Below, one piece after another: positions 1 to 7,853 of a stretch of DNA of 64,000 nt. Under the pieces are notes generated by a model. That model saw nothing but the letters and a program-made list of their open reading frames with translations. It was not told the origin of the DNA and did not search any database. How positions within the stretch are numbered: position 1 is the first letter of the stretch; each line of letters starts with the position of its first letter. Source of the stretch: an uncultured Bacteroidota bacterium (GTDB taxonomy: Bacteria; Bacteroidota; Bacteroidia; Chitinophagales; Chitinophagaceae); the NCBI GenBank assembly GCA_903839875.1, contig CAIMDZ010000013.1, positions 1-64,000 of the forward strand. The letters are read 5' to 3'. The translations under genes were made by a program, and so were the position numbers.

Positions 1-20
1 AAAAAGATGAAAACACGACA

Positions 21-659
21 ATGATTTTACCCGAAAATGACCCCACAGAACCTGAAGAAAATATCACCACCGAACAACCAAAACCTGAACCGGCAACCAC
101 CGATGACTCGCGCCTACGTGACATCTCCCTCCCCCTGGGGGAGGGTCGGGGTGGGGCCGCCTACTACGCCACCCTCCCCCCCGACCAGCGCCCTTCCCCC
201 TTCCGCGAAGGCAACATCCTCTGGGTCAACTCCAAAGACGACATCAACGACGATGAAATGAAAATGTCCGACAGCATCCGCTACTATCCCGACATGGATA
301 AGTATGAAATACAAAACAGCAAATTCTATGAAATGCGTATAAAAATGGAAGCCGAAGACAACGCCAAAAAAGAAAAAGCAAAGCAGGAGCGTAAAAAAAT
401 AACCGACAAGATAATGACAAAGCAAATCTATAAAGATTATTACCAGACACTGCATAAGCCTTGCACAAACATCTATGATACAATATCCGTCAACGGCGAA
501 AAGCGCAATAAAATGGCCTTCCAGTACAACCTCAGGGAATACCTCAAACACCCCGACGAACAGTTCTTCCTCACCGACGAAGAATTCCTCCAATGGAAAA
601 CCAAAGAAGCCACCCTCGACTACATGCGCATGACCAACACCACCGATAAGCATTGGTAA
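21..659 (+). CDS. hypothetical protein with inserted low-complexity repeat
   Basis: This 212-residue reading frame matches no family I recognise. Residues 35-70 read as translated dispersed repeat: LPLGEGRGG and RPSPFREG come from a GC-rich palindromic stretch at about 120-215 that differs from the rest in base use. After residue 70 the protein is hydrophilic, with a lysine- and glutamate-rich segment at about 105-130 likely to form a helix or short coiled coil. There is no signal peptide or membrane segment. The ATG at 21 lies close to the window edge, so an upstream in-frame start or operon partner cannot be judged. The frame survives the insertion, which argues that it is expressed, but function is unknown. 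Confidence 0.6.
   Translation: MILPENDPTEPEENITTEQPKPEPATTDDSRLRDISLPLGEGRGGAAYYATLPPDQRPSPFREGNILWVNSKDDINDDEMKMSDSIRYYPDMDKYEIQNSKFYEMRIKMEAEDNAKKEKAKQERKKITDKIMTKQIYKDYYQTLHKPCTNIYDTISVNGEKRNKMAFQYNLREYLKHPDEQFFLTDEEFLQWKTKEATLDYMRMTNTTDKHW
121..157. repeat. CCTCACCC-type dispersed hairpin repeat, copy 1 (inside a gene)
   Basis: A GC-rich hairpin of the form CTCCCTCCCCC-TG-GGGGAGGG followed by TCGGGGTGGGG. It is a diverged member of the family seen at 48783-48818 and 59083-59118. It lies inside the reading frame at 21-659 and is translated. Confidence 0.55.
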
Positions 660-941
660 CAACCGGTGTGCCACACTTCCAAAGTGTGGGACAACTCCGG
701 CAGCACGGGCTTCATCGCTCTATGCACGAGGCTATCCTGCGATTCGAAATGACAGCAAAACAAAACAGCCAATCGAAATGTAAATAATTGAATATATCTA
801 TTAATTCATTTATGTTAATTATGCAGCAAAAAAATCAAAATGTCATTATTTTATTTTAACTTACCCATCCAAATTGCCTCTTTAAGCTGTCTTAGATGAG
901 GTAGTGGTATTATTGTTAATGGTTTTTATTTACTCAGTTGT
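660..941. other. intergenic spacer with a short hairpin
   Basis: A 282-nt spacer. At 671-689 an 8-bp perfect stem (CCACACTT/AAGTGTGG, loop CCA) follows the stop of the first gene by 11 nt and may end its transcript, although no T-run follows. The rest is AT-rich and holds no reading frame or RNA gene I recognise. It should contain the promoter of the large secreted protein starting at 942. Confidence 0.4.
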
Positions 942-3900
942 ATGAAGAAACATTATTTTCTATTATTTTTTACCGGACTTCTTTTTTGGGGTAACGTATC
1001 GTTTGCCCAATTAGTAACCGATAATGCGTTCCTTTCAGGCAAATGGTTACAGGTAGCCATATCCCCGAATGGTTCATGGGGTAATACTGTTACTGCACCT
1101 GCAGGATATTATTGCAGGGGCGGTTCTGTATATGCTGATCCTATACTTGGCACGTCTCCATCTTTAGGCATGGATTTTTCCTACGATCAGGGTCATGATG
1201 GTTTTACTGTCGGAGCAGTTCCCTACTATGGCGCTTATTATTTACCCGGCACCCCTTTTGACGGATGGTCAATGCAGGTGGGTGGCGTAAGAAGCGATGC
1301 CTATTATACCGACTTGCCAACTACTACTCCATACCGTGGATACTATAATGCTGCAGGCGGCACATTACATGGCACAGTTACATCATATCAATTAAATAAC
1401 GACCCATGCTGGTATAAATCTGCTTCAATGCTGGGTATCTGGTCAGGTGTTGCGGGACCGGACAGTGCAATTCATATTACACAGACGAACAGGCTGGATA
1501 CGTTTGCATCATGGCTGAACGTAACCACCAAATTTGTAAACACAAGCGATTCTCCTATGCATGGGGTATATTATTTCGTATCTGCCGATCCGGATAATGA
1601 TGAACTATTACCCGGTGGCAGCTTCCCTACCGATAACCATATTTGCTACCAGGACTATGTTTTAAACAGGCACGAAGTGAATGCGGTACCTGACCCGGGA
1701 TCTCACCATGATGCATTCTCCGGCCTTGCAACAACAGACTGCAGGGCAAGAGCAACTATTTATAATGGCTGGCCTCCAGGTACCGGAGTGGGAAATGAAC
1801 TGGACCTGGTATGGGCCGGAGCGCCAACAGGCGGAATGTGCCCTTGCTATTATACGCTTTATTCATCAACCACTGCACAGGATATCGCGTACGGATTGAT
1901 ATTCAACCTGGGTGATATTCCCCCGCATGACAGTATTGGTTTTTCTTTTGCATGGATATTTTCAGATTCCACCGCAATTGACAGCGCCTATGCAAATTCG
2001 CAACCCTATCTTGCTACGCTTGGCACCTTCCATGATTTTGAGGACACTGTAGTTGGGTGTAATCTTACAGGTTGCGGAACTACGCCAACCAGCTTCCTTG
2101 CCAGGATCATAAATGGAGACGACAAGGACTGGGCCAATACCAGGTGGACATGGGCTCCGTCAACGGGTTTGTCAAACACGGTCGGAACATCGTCAACTGT
2201 GAATATGTTGCTGCTTACCGGGCCCACAACTTATACGATCACCGGTACAAGAGACGGCTTTCACAGCCCTTGTCCGTCAGGATCACCTACCAAAACATTT
2301 TTATTGCATGTCATACCCTGTTTTAATGCAACCAATAATGGGCCCGTTTGTTTTTCCGACACTTTAAAATTATTCGCGCACGGCGATTCTACCGGGGCAA
2401 CTTATTTCTGGTATGGCCCTTCCGGATTTAGCGGATTCACCCAGTACACCAGGAAGAACCCTATACTTAGCTGGGCTGATACCGGCTGGTATTATGTGGT
2501 CAGAACTGTTGGCAGCGTTCACGATACAGCTAAGACACATGTGATGCTGAAACCATTACCGTTAGTTACTGCAGGCAGCAATTCACCGGTTTGCTCTGGC
2601 GCTCCGAATACACTGCTGTTGACAGCAACACTATTTGACCCGGCCGTTACATTCAACTGGAGAGGACCTAATTTATTCACATCCTTAACCCAGAATCCAT
2701 CAAGGCCCAATCCGAAAGTGTCAGATGGCGGATGGTACAAGGTAGTAACCTCCCTTAACGGTTGTTTCGATAGCGGATCTGTTTTGGTGGTCATTGACAG
2801 CACCCCTGCCGTGCCAACTATCAGCAGCAATTCCCCTATATGTTCGAAAAGAAATACGCTGCTTTTAACTGCTTCAGATGTTACACCCGGTGTGAGTTAT
2901 AGCTGGACAGGACCAGGCGGATTTACGTCTGTGCTTCAAAACCCGTCAATACCACCCGATGTACCTGTTGGCGCCTCAGGAGCTTATATTGTAACGGTAA
3001 CTTTGGCCATCTGCACAAATACCGCCACCACTATTGTTACTGTTGATAAAACCCCGGATTTACCCATACTCACTAACAACGGTCCGCTATGCAGCGGCAA
3101 TCCGCTTAACCTGTTTGCAACCAGCGATCCGGGGTCGGTCTTCAGGTGGACAGGGCCAAATGGGTTCACTTCCGGTTTGGCGAATCCGGTTATTAATCCT
3201 GCGTTTACAAATGCCACCGGCACCTATTTCGTTACTGCAACAATAGTGTATCCTGGAATTCCGGGTGGCTGCACTTCCGATGTAGCCAATATGGCTGTAC
3301 TTGTAGACTCAGTGGTTATCGCCGGCTTTACTTATGACATTAAGTATGGCTGCAAAGCGGATACTGTTGACTTCACAAACACTTCGCTGCAGGGAATGTA
3401 CTTTAAATGGTACTTCGGCGATGGCAATACTTCAATAATTAAGAGCCCAACCCACATTTACCCTATTCAGAATATGGATACGGTTACCCTGGTGGCAATG
3501 GCCGGCGTTTGCCGTTCTACGGATACGCAGGTTATCAACCTGGTACATCCGCTGCATTCAATATTCAAAGCTGATACTAATCTTATTTGCCAGGGAAGTA
3601 CCATTAATTTCAGCAATACTTCCATAGCTACCAATGGTCCGACGGGAATAGCTCCAGGCTACTTATGGATGTTCGGCGATGGTACCAGTTCCAATGCTTT
3701 CAGCCCGTCGCATACCTACCCGCGCACCGGTACCTATACGGTAGCCGGGATAGCATCCAATTTTGTACCCTGCCACGATACCTCGTATGAAGTAATTTAT
3801 GTGGATTCACTAAGCCCGTTACATTTGTCAATTACCGATTCGGTTTTGTGCAGGGCCAATACGGTAACGTTTAGCGGTAATTATACCAGCATAGGCAATA

Positions 3901-4562
3901 CAGGTATAGTGTGGAATTTTGGCAATGGCGACACCCTCAGAGATGTGAACCCTGTGAAGTATGCTTATACCGGCACAGGCGTATATACCGTAACTGCAAC
4001 TGCTCTTTACAGAGTTTGCGCTGAACCAAGTGCAAGCCGTGTGGTTACTGTAATTCCGCAACCATCAATTAACATTGGTAACGATACAACCATTTGTAAA
4101 GGCAGTGTTACCTTGCTGCTGCTGGATAAGGTGAATAATGGCAACAGGAATGCAACCTGGTTATGGAGTACAGGCGCCACTACTTCAGGTATCGCAGTTA
4201 CAGAACCCGGAACCTATACGGCTAAAGTAACCATAGATGGTTGCTACATCTCTGCCACTGTAGACGTGAAGAGCGATTGTTACATGAACATCCCGAATGT
4301 GTTTACACCAAACGGCGACGGCTTGAATGATTATTTCTTCCCGAGAAATTTCCTGACCAAAGGGCTTATTTCCTTCAGTATGCAGGTATTCAACCGTTGG
4401 GGAGAACTTGTCTTCCAGTCCACTTCACTGGAAGGCTCAGGATGGGATGGTAAGTTCAATAATATAGATCAGCCTACGGGGGTTTATGTATATATTATTG
4501 ATGGCACATTCAAAGACGGTCAGAAAGAGCATCACCAGGGCAATGTTACGCTGCTGAGATAG
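942..4562 (+). CDS. secreted multi-domain Ig/PKD-like protein with type B (gliding-motility) C-terminal sorting domain
   Basis: A 1206-residue exported protein. Residues 1-22 form a signal peptide ending FAQ. The first 400 residues show no motif I recognise. From about residue 460 there are Ig-like repeats of about 80 residues, each opening with a variant of NNGPLCSGNPL and containing a W-x-GP-x-GF motif. Between about residues 800 and 1060 PKD-type domains follow, with FGDG-T-S motifs and repeated TYTV strands. The last 90 residues form the gliding-motility-associated C-terminal (type B) sorting domain, starting at NVFTPNGDGLNDYF and containing FNRWGELVF and GWDGK. Such domains direct type IX secretion to the surface. 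It stands alone and ends at a strong terminator. A structural or adhesive surface role is inference. Confidence 0.9.
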   Translation: MKKHYFLLFFTGLLFWGNVSFAQLVTDNAFLSGKWLQVAISPNGSWGNTVTAPAGYYCRGGSVYADPILGTSPSLGMDFSYDQGHDGFTVGAVPYYGAYYLPGTPFDGWSMQVGGVRSDAYYTDLPTTTPYRGYYNAAGGTLHGTVTSYQLNNDPCWYKSASMLGIWSGVAGPDSAIHITQTNRLDTFASWLNVTTKFVNTSDSPMHGVYYFVSADPDNDELLPGGSFPTDNHICYQDYVLNRHEVNAVPDPGSHHDAFSGLATTDCRARATIYNGWPPGTGVGNELDLVWAGAPTGGMCPCYYTLYSSTTAQDIAYGLIFNLGDIPPHDSIGFSFAWIFSDSTAIDSAYANSQPYLATLGTFHDFEDTVVGCNLTGCGTTPTSFLARIINGDDKDWANTRWTWAPSTGLSNTVGTSSTVNMLLLTGPTTYTITGTRDGFHSPCPSGSPTKTFLLHVIPCFNATNNGPVCFSDTLKLFAHGDSTGATYFWYGPSGFSGFTQYTRKNPILSWADTGWYYVVRTVGSVHDTAKTHVMLKPLPLVTAGSNSPVCSGAPNTLLLTATLFDPAVTFNWRGPNLFTSLTQNPSRPNPKVSDGGWYKVVTSLNGCFDSGSVLVVIDSTPAVPTISSNSPICSKRNTLLLTASDVTPGVSYSWTGPGGFTSVLQNPSIPPDVPVGASGAYIVTVTLAICTNTATTIVTVDKTPDLPILTNNGPLCSGNPLNLFATSDPGSVFRWTGPNGFTSGLANPVINPAFTNATGTYFVTATIVYPGIPGGCTSDVANMAVLVDSVVIAGFTYDIKYGCKADTVDFTNTSLQGMYFKWYFGDGNTSIIKSPTHIYPIQNMDTVTLVAMAGVCRSTDTQVINLVHPLHSIFKADTNLICQGSTINFSNTSIATNGPTGIAPGYLWMFGDGTSSNAFSPSHTYPRTGTYTVAGIASNFVPCHDTSYEVIYVDSLSPLHLSITDSVLCRANTVTFSGNYTSIGNTGIVWNFGNGDTLRDVNPVKYAYTGTGVYTVTATALYRVCAEPSASRVVTVIPQPSINIGNDTTICKGSVTLLLLDKVNNGNRNATWLWSTGATTSGIAVTEPGTYTAKVTIDGCYISATVDVKSDCYMNIPNVFTPNGDGLNDYFFPRNFLTKGLISFSMQVFNRWGELVFQSTSLEGSGWDGKFNNIDQPTGVYVYIIDGTFKDGQKEHHQGNVTLLR

Positions 4563-4586
4563 TCAATAACAAAATTTAGTTAAATC

Positions 4587-4611
4587 AAAGCCTCCGCTTA
4601 CCGGGGGCTTT
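4587..4611 (+). terminator. rho-independent-type terminator
   Basis: A 10-bp stem AAAGCCTCCG/CGGGGGCTTT (one G-T pair) with a 5-nt loop, 24 nt after the stop of the 1206-residue protein. Only a weak T-tract follows. Confidence 0.7.
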
Positions 4612-4621
4612 GTCGCGTTAA

Positions 4622-4629
4622 TACTTTTG
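4622..4629 (+). promoter_or_regulatory. -7 promoter element TACTTTTG
   Basis: This matches the Bacteroidota -7 consensus TAnnTTTG and sits 17 nt before the ATG at 4647, just after a terminator. It supports an independent promoter for the thioredoxin-like gene. Confidence 0.5.
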
Positions 4630-4646
4630 TCTAATTTAGTGTAACA

Positions 4647-5177
4647 ATGAGAAAAGTACTTTTGCCGTTCATCCTTCTGTGCCTGGCATTTACCGGAGCC
4701 GGCGCACAAAGCAGCGCTAACAATCCTGCCCAGGCAGCTGATTCCTTAAGGCCCTACCAGAAATTCCCTGAACTGCCGGCCTTCAACATCCTGGAGATGG
4801 ACAGCGCCACCATCTTCAATACCTACAATATCCCTAAGGGTAAGGTAACCGCCATTGTATTCTTCGACCCCGATTGCAAGCATTGCAAGAACACCTTTAA
4901 AAGACTGCTGGCAAGCTGGGATTCGGTGAAGAACATCAATTTCTACCTTATTACACCCACCCACAGCATGACCAACCTCCGCAACTTTTATGCCGGTTAC
5001 CACCTTGCCGATTATAAGAACATAAAAGAAGCAGGCAGGGATTATGAGTTTTTCTTCTTCAGCAATTACGGCACTAAGTTTTTACCCGATGTGGTATTGT
5101 ACGATGAACATAAAAAGCTGATCAAACTTATAGAAGGAGAATTTACTGCGACTGATCTTTATAATGCGACGCATTGA
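4647..5177 (+). CDS. periplasmic thioredoxin-like (TlpA/AhpC-TSA type) protein
   Basis: A 176-residue protein with a signal peptide (residues 1-20, ending AGAQ). A thioredoxin fold follows, marked by the strand VTAIVFFDPD and the redox motif CKHC at residues 77-80. The FLPDVVLYDE segment near residue 148 carries the cis-proline-region P. The family reduces or isomerises disulfides of exported proteins, or tethers to partners such as cytochromes. It is monocistronic, between a terminator and a convergent gene. The active-site cysteines are intact. The substrate is unknown. Confidence 0.85.
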   Translation: MRKVLLPFILLCLAFTGAGAQSSANNPAQAADSLRPYQKFPELPAFNILEMDSATIFNTYNIPKGKVTAIVFFDPDCKHCKNTFKRLLASWDSVKNINFYLITPTHSMTNLRNFYAGYHLADYKNIKEAGRDYEFFFFSNYGTKFLPDVVLYDEHKKLIKLIEGEFTATDLYNATH

Positions 5178-5339
5178 TTGGGTAGTTCGGCGAGGCTCAC
5201 TATGGAATTAGGAATTGGGATTGTTGTTAATCATTGAGTAGATGCTGGTTTATTTGCAGTGAGTTGAGGGCTACCCGGCAAGATTTACAACTGTCGAAAA
5301 GTTGTCAAATACGAAAAACACGTCATCTGAATTTTTTCC

Positions 5340-5368
5340 GGGCGCGGGGTAGATTCTTTGCCCCGCCC
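5340..5368. terminator. GC-rich hairpin at the end of the reverse-strand sialidase-like gene
   Basis: The arms GGGCGCGGGG (5340-5349) and CCCCGCCC (5361-5368) pair with one bulged base and run into the stop codon of the reverse-strand gene. It could end transcription from either side between two convergent genes. No clean T-run follows on the minus strand. Confidence 0.45.
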
Positions 5369-6834
5369 TACTTCTTTTCCTTCTCTTCTTTTTCCTTCAC
5401 CTCTTTCACTTCATATTTATAAGTATACACCTTTTCGTCTTTGCAATAGAGCCGCACCACGTAGATGCCGGGGTCAAGGTCTTCGGTGTTTATTTTGCAG
5501 ATGTTCTTTTTGCATTTCATGTCCATTTCAAATTCCTTTCCATCCATATCCACCATCATGCAATAGGAGAGATCGGGCAGGGAGACGGTAAAGTACTTGC
5601 CGTTAGCGCTGCGCTGTATAGCCACAGTAGTGTTTTCGGCAAGGAGTTTGTTGGTAAGGGTTTCTTCGTAATGGCCAATGCGGCACATGATATTGCCGGA
5701 GGAGTCGTCCTGGTATACAACGTAGATATGGCCGCCGCCAATGGTTACATCCACACCTTCAAAGACGCCCCTCGATACTACTTCATACTTGGATGGGAGC
5801 CCGGCGGTTATTTCGTTTGTGAAAATAAGGCATACCTGCATATTGATGCCTATGGACTGCTCCCATACAATGGCAGAGGCATTTCCGGAATTGGCGATAC
5901 GCGGAAAATGCTGGCTGGTAAGGCCGGGAAACTTTCCGGTGATACGGGATGCTGACGCGCTTAAGCCGGACAAGGACATTTTGCCAAACCAGACAAGTGA
6001 ACTGTCGCCGGTGCCGCTGGAGAATACCGAATACAGGGTATCGCTGATAATGGTGCCATGGGGCGGGTTGGCAGTACACTCCTTAGTGAACCAATTCGAC
6101 TGATCAACCTGGAGGCCTTTATCGAAAGAGACCGCGGCGTTGCGCGAGATGCCTGCCCATATATTGCGGTATCCGTTATGGTTATCGCGGTACAAAATAA
6201 TGGTGGCATTGCCGGATTCTACTACGGTTGCAGGGCTGCAATCAGATATCTTACCGCCTGAGTAATCTACCACAACGGATTCCCCGGCAATGGATTCTCC
6301 AAGGTCGGTGCTCTTGGCTACCACATAGCGCGGATTTAGAAATCCCGGGTCATACTTCATATAGGCGATCAGGGGATGGCCGTAAGGATCCATTGCTACA
6401 GTAGGAAAACGGGATATGAGGCCGTCGCTGTCATCAACCATAGTTTCGATGGAGAAATGCTGACCGCCATCGTAGGAATGCTTTATGTATATATGATTGG
6501 TTTCTTCCGGTATTTCTTTATAAACCGCATAAACAGTATCCCCCCTGCTTACCAGTTCAGGACCGGCCCACGATTCTGTAAAGGCCTGCTTCCCGGCCGG
6601 ATTTACCTGTACCGGCGCAGTGAATTCCTTTCCGGCCCAGCGGGCGAAAAATACCCTGCCGTTTTTATCGCCCCACAGCACCATTGGTTTGTTGTTCTGA
6701 TCCAGTGAAATCCTGGGATGGAGGTTGCCATAGGTTTTATCAGCAACCGCAATGGGATCGTACCAGATGATCTTGTTTTGCGCACCGGTGCGAAGGAAGA
6801 ATAACAGGAATAAAACAGTGAATAGTTGCTTCAT
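5368..6834 (-). CDS. secreted sialidase/BNR-propeller-like protein with C-terminal sorting-like domain
   Basis: A 488-residue protein. The ATG at 6834 is chosen over a longer frame because a clear signal peptide (MKQLFTVLFLLFFLRTGAQ) starts there and a -7 promoter element lies 6 nt upstream. The body resembles exo-alpha-sialidase/BNR beta-propellers: repeated blades such as SYDGGQHFS and STDLGES and strands of the type PLIAYMKYDP. I cannot identify the sialidase catalytic arginine triad, so enzymatic activity is unproven. The last 80 residues resemble a type A secretion sorting domain (DLDPGIYVVRLY), extended by an unusual lysine/glutamate tail of about 15 residues. It stands divergent from the methyltransferase at 7012. 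Confidence 0.75.
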   Translation of the reverse strand: MKQLFTVLFLLFFLRTGAQNKIIWYDPIAVADKTYGNLHPRISLDQNNKPMVLWGDKNGRVFFARWAGKEFTAPVQVNPAGKQAFTESWAGPELVSRGDTVYAVYKEIPEETNHIYIKHSYDGGQHFSIETMVDDSDGLISRFPTVAMDPYGHPLIAYMKYDPGFLNPRYVVAKSTDLGESIAGESVVVDYSGGKISDCSPATVVESGNATIILYRDNHNGYRNIWAGISRNAAVSFDKGLQVDQSNWFTKECTANPPHGTIISDTLYSVFSSGTGDSSLVWFGKMSLSGLSASASRITGKFPGLTSQHFPRIANSGNASAIVWEQSIGINMQVCLIFTNEITAGLPSKYEVVSRGVFEGVDVTIGGGHIYVVYQDDSSGNIMCRIGHYEETLTNKLLAENTTVAIQRSANGKYFTVSLPDLSYCMMVDMDGKEFEMDMKCKKNICKINTEDLDPGIYVVRLYCKDEKVYTYKYEVKEVKEKEEKEKK

Positions 6835-6840
6835 GCAGAT

Positions 6841-6848
6841 CAAAAGTA
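6841..6848 (-). promoter_or_regulatory. -7 promoter element TACTTTTG (reverse strand)
   Basis: This TAnnTTTG match lies 6 nt upstream of the ATG at 6834 and would give a nearly leaderless transcript. It supports the shorter start chosen for the sialidase-like gene. Confidence 0.5.
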
Positions 6849-6973
6849 GGTTGAAAAAACGGAAAACCGAATACCCGGCTTGAATTGTAATGGACAATGT
6901 TAATGGGCTGTGTTTGTGCTGAAGCCGGTTTGTGAAATACAATAAACTTTACTGAGGGCGAGACAAACATGAG

Positions 6974-6981
6974 TAACTTTG
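6974..6981 (+). promoter_or_regulatory. -7 promoter element TAACTTTG
   Basis: An exact TAnnTTTG match 30 nt before the ATG at 7012. A TTTA box lies 22 nt further upstream. It faces away from the promoter at 6841, so the spacer 6835-7011 is a divergent promoter region. Confidence 0.5.
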
Positions 6982-7011
6982 CAATAGCAAAAACACTTTC
7001 TTATAAAAACA

Positions 7012-7611
7012 ATGGGTAAAAAAGATCAGGCACAACCAGGTGACTTTTTCGATAGTGACAGGAACTTTAATGAGGTTTACCCCAATAAGATAAGATTATT
7101 AGCGAGCCAGCACTGGACCCCGATCCATATTGCAAAAGCCGCTGCTGATTTTTTAGCCGGTGATGGTTGTAAAATACTGGATATAGGAAGCGGGTCGGGC
7201 AAGTTTTGTCTTGCAGGGGCTCATTATGCACCAGTGGCTCATTTTACCGGTATTGAACAAAGAAAATACCTGGTAGCCAGCGCCCTGAATGCCCGGGAAA
7301 AACTTGGTCTCCTCAATGTTTCATTTATCCATGGGAATGTGACACAGTTAAATCTTAAGGAATTTGACCATTTTTATTTTTATAATTCTTTTTTTGAAAA
7401 CCTGCATGATTCAGGCAGAATAGACCAAAGTATTGAATGTTCGGAGTCACTGTTTGAATACTACGTGATGTTTTTATTTAAAGAACTAAGGGAAATGCCC
7501 TCAGGCACCAAAATAGCCACTTTTCATACTTTTCACGGAGAAGTACCGATGGGTTATGAAATGGTACAATCTACTCACAACGGAGAACTCAATTTTTGGG
7601 TTAAAGTGTGA
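7012..7611 (+). CDS. class I SAM-dependent methyltransferase
   Basis: A 199-residue Rossmann-fold methyltransferase. The SAM-binding motif I is ILDIGSGSGKF at about residues 58-68. The acidic end of strand 2 is GIEQRKYLV, and motif III lies around FIHGNVTQ. The order resembles small DOT1-like or PrmA-like methyltransferases. The N-terminal 45 residues (FFDSDRNFNEVYP) may form a substrate lid. There is no signal peptide, so it is cytoplasmic. It is monocistronic with its own promoter. The substrate cannot be read from the sequence. Confidence 0.85.
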   Translation: MGKKDQAQPGDFFDSDRNFNEVYPNKIRLLASQHWTPIHIAKAAADFLAGDGCKILDIGSGSGKFCLAGAHYAPVAHFTGIEQRKYLVASALNAREKLGLLNVSFIHGNVTQLNLKEFDHFYFYNSFFENLHDSGRIDQSIECSESLFEYYVMFLFKELREMPSGTKIATFHTFHGEVPMGYEMVQSTHNGELNFWVKV

Positions 7612-7853
7612 AGGGGCTGCATGTAACAATGTGAAGATGACCTGGTGTTAAGTTATAGTATTGGAAGTGCTTGGGCTGATAAGATAGGGAATATATGAAT
7701 GAAACCCTTCGCTTCCTCAGGGCAGGCTACACGGGCGGTGATAGTAGCCCTTCGGCTAAGCTCAGGACAAGCTAAGTACCCTTTTCTATTTTATAATTTG
7801 TTAATTCACCGTCCTGCCGTTTTCAAATCAGTTTTTTCATGTAGGTTTGTCAG
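7612..7853. other. intergenic spacer with a short palindromic repeat
   Basis: A 242-nt spacer with no gene. At about 7700-7785 there is GC-rich repeat-like sequence with the small hairpin TAGCC-CTTC-GGCTA followed by AGCTCAGGACAAGCT. I take it as a dispersed intergenic element, but no second copy is visible here. Confidence 0.3.

Noticed and set aside
114-674. Reverse-strand frame of 186 codons opposite the first gene
   Set aside because: The composition is the reverse complement of a lysine/glutamate-rich protein. The plus-strand frame is the more protein-like one.
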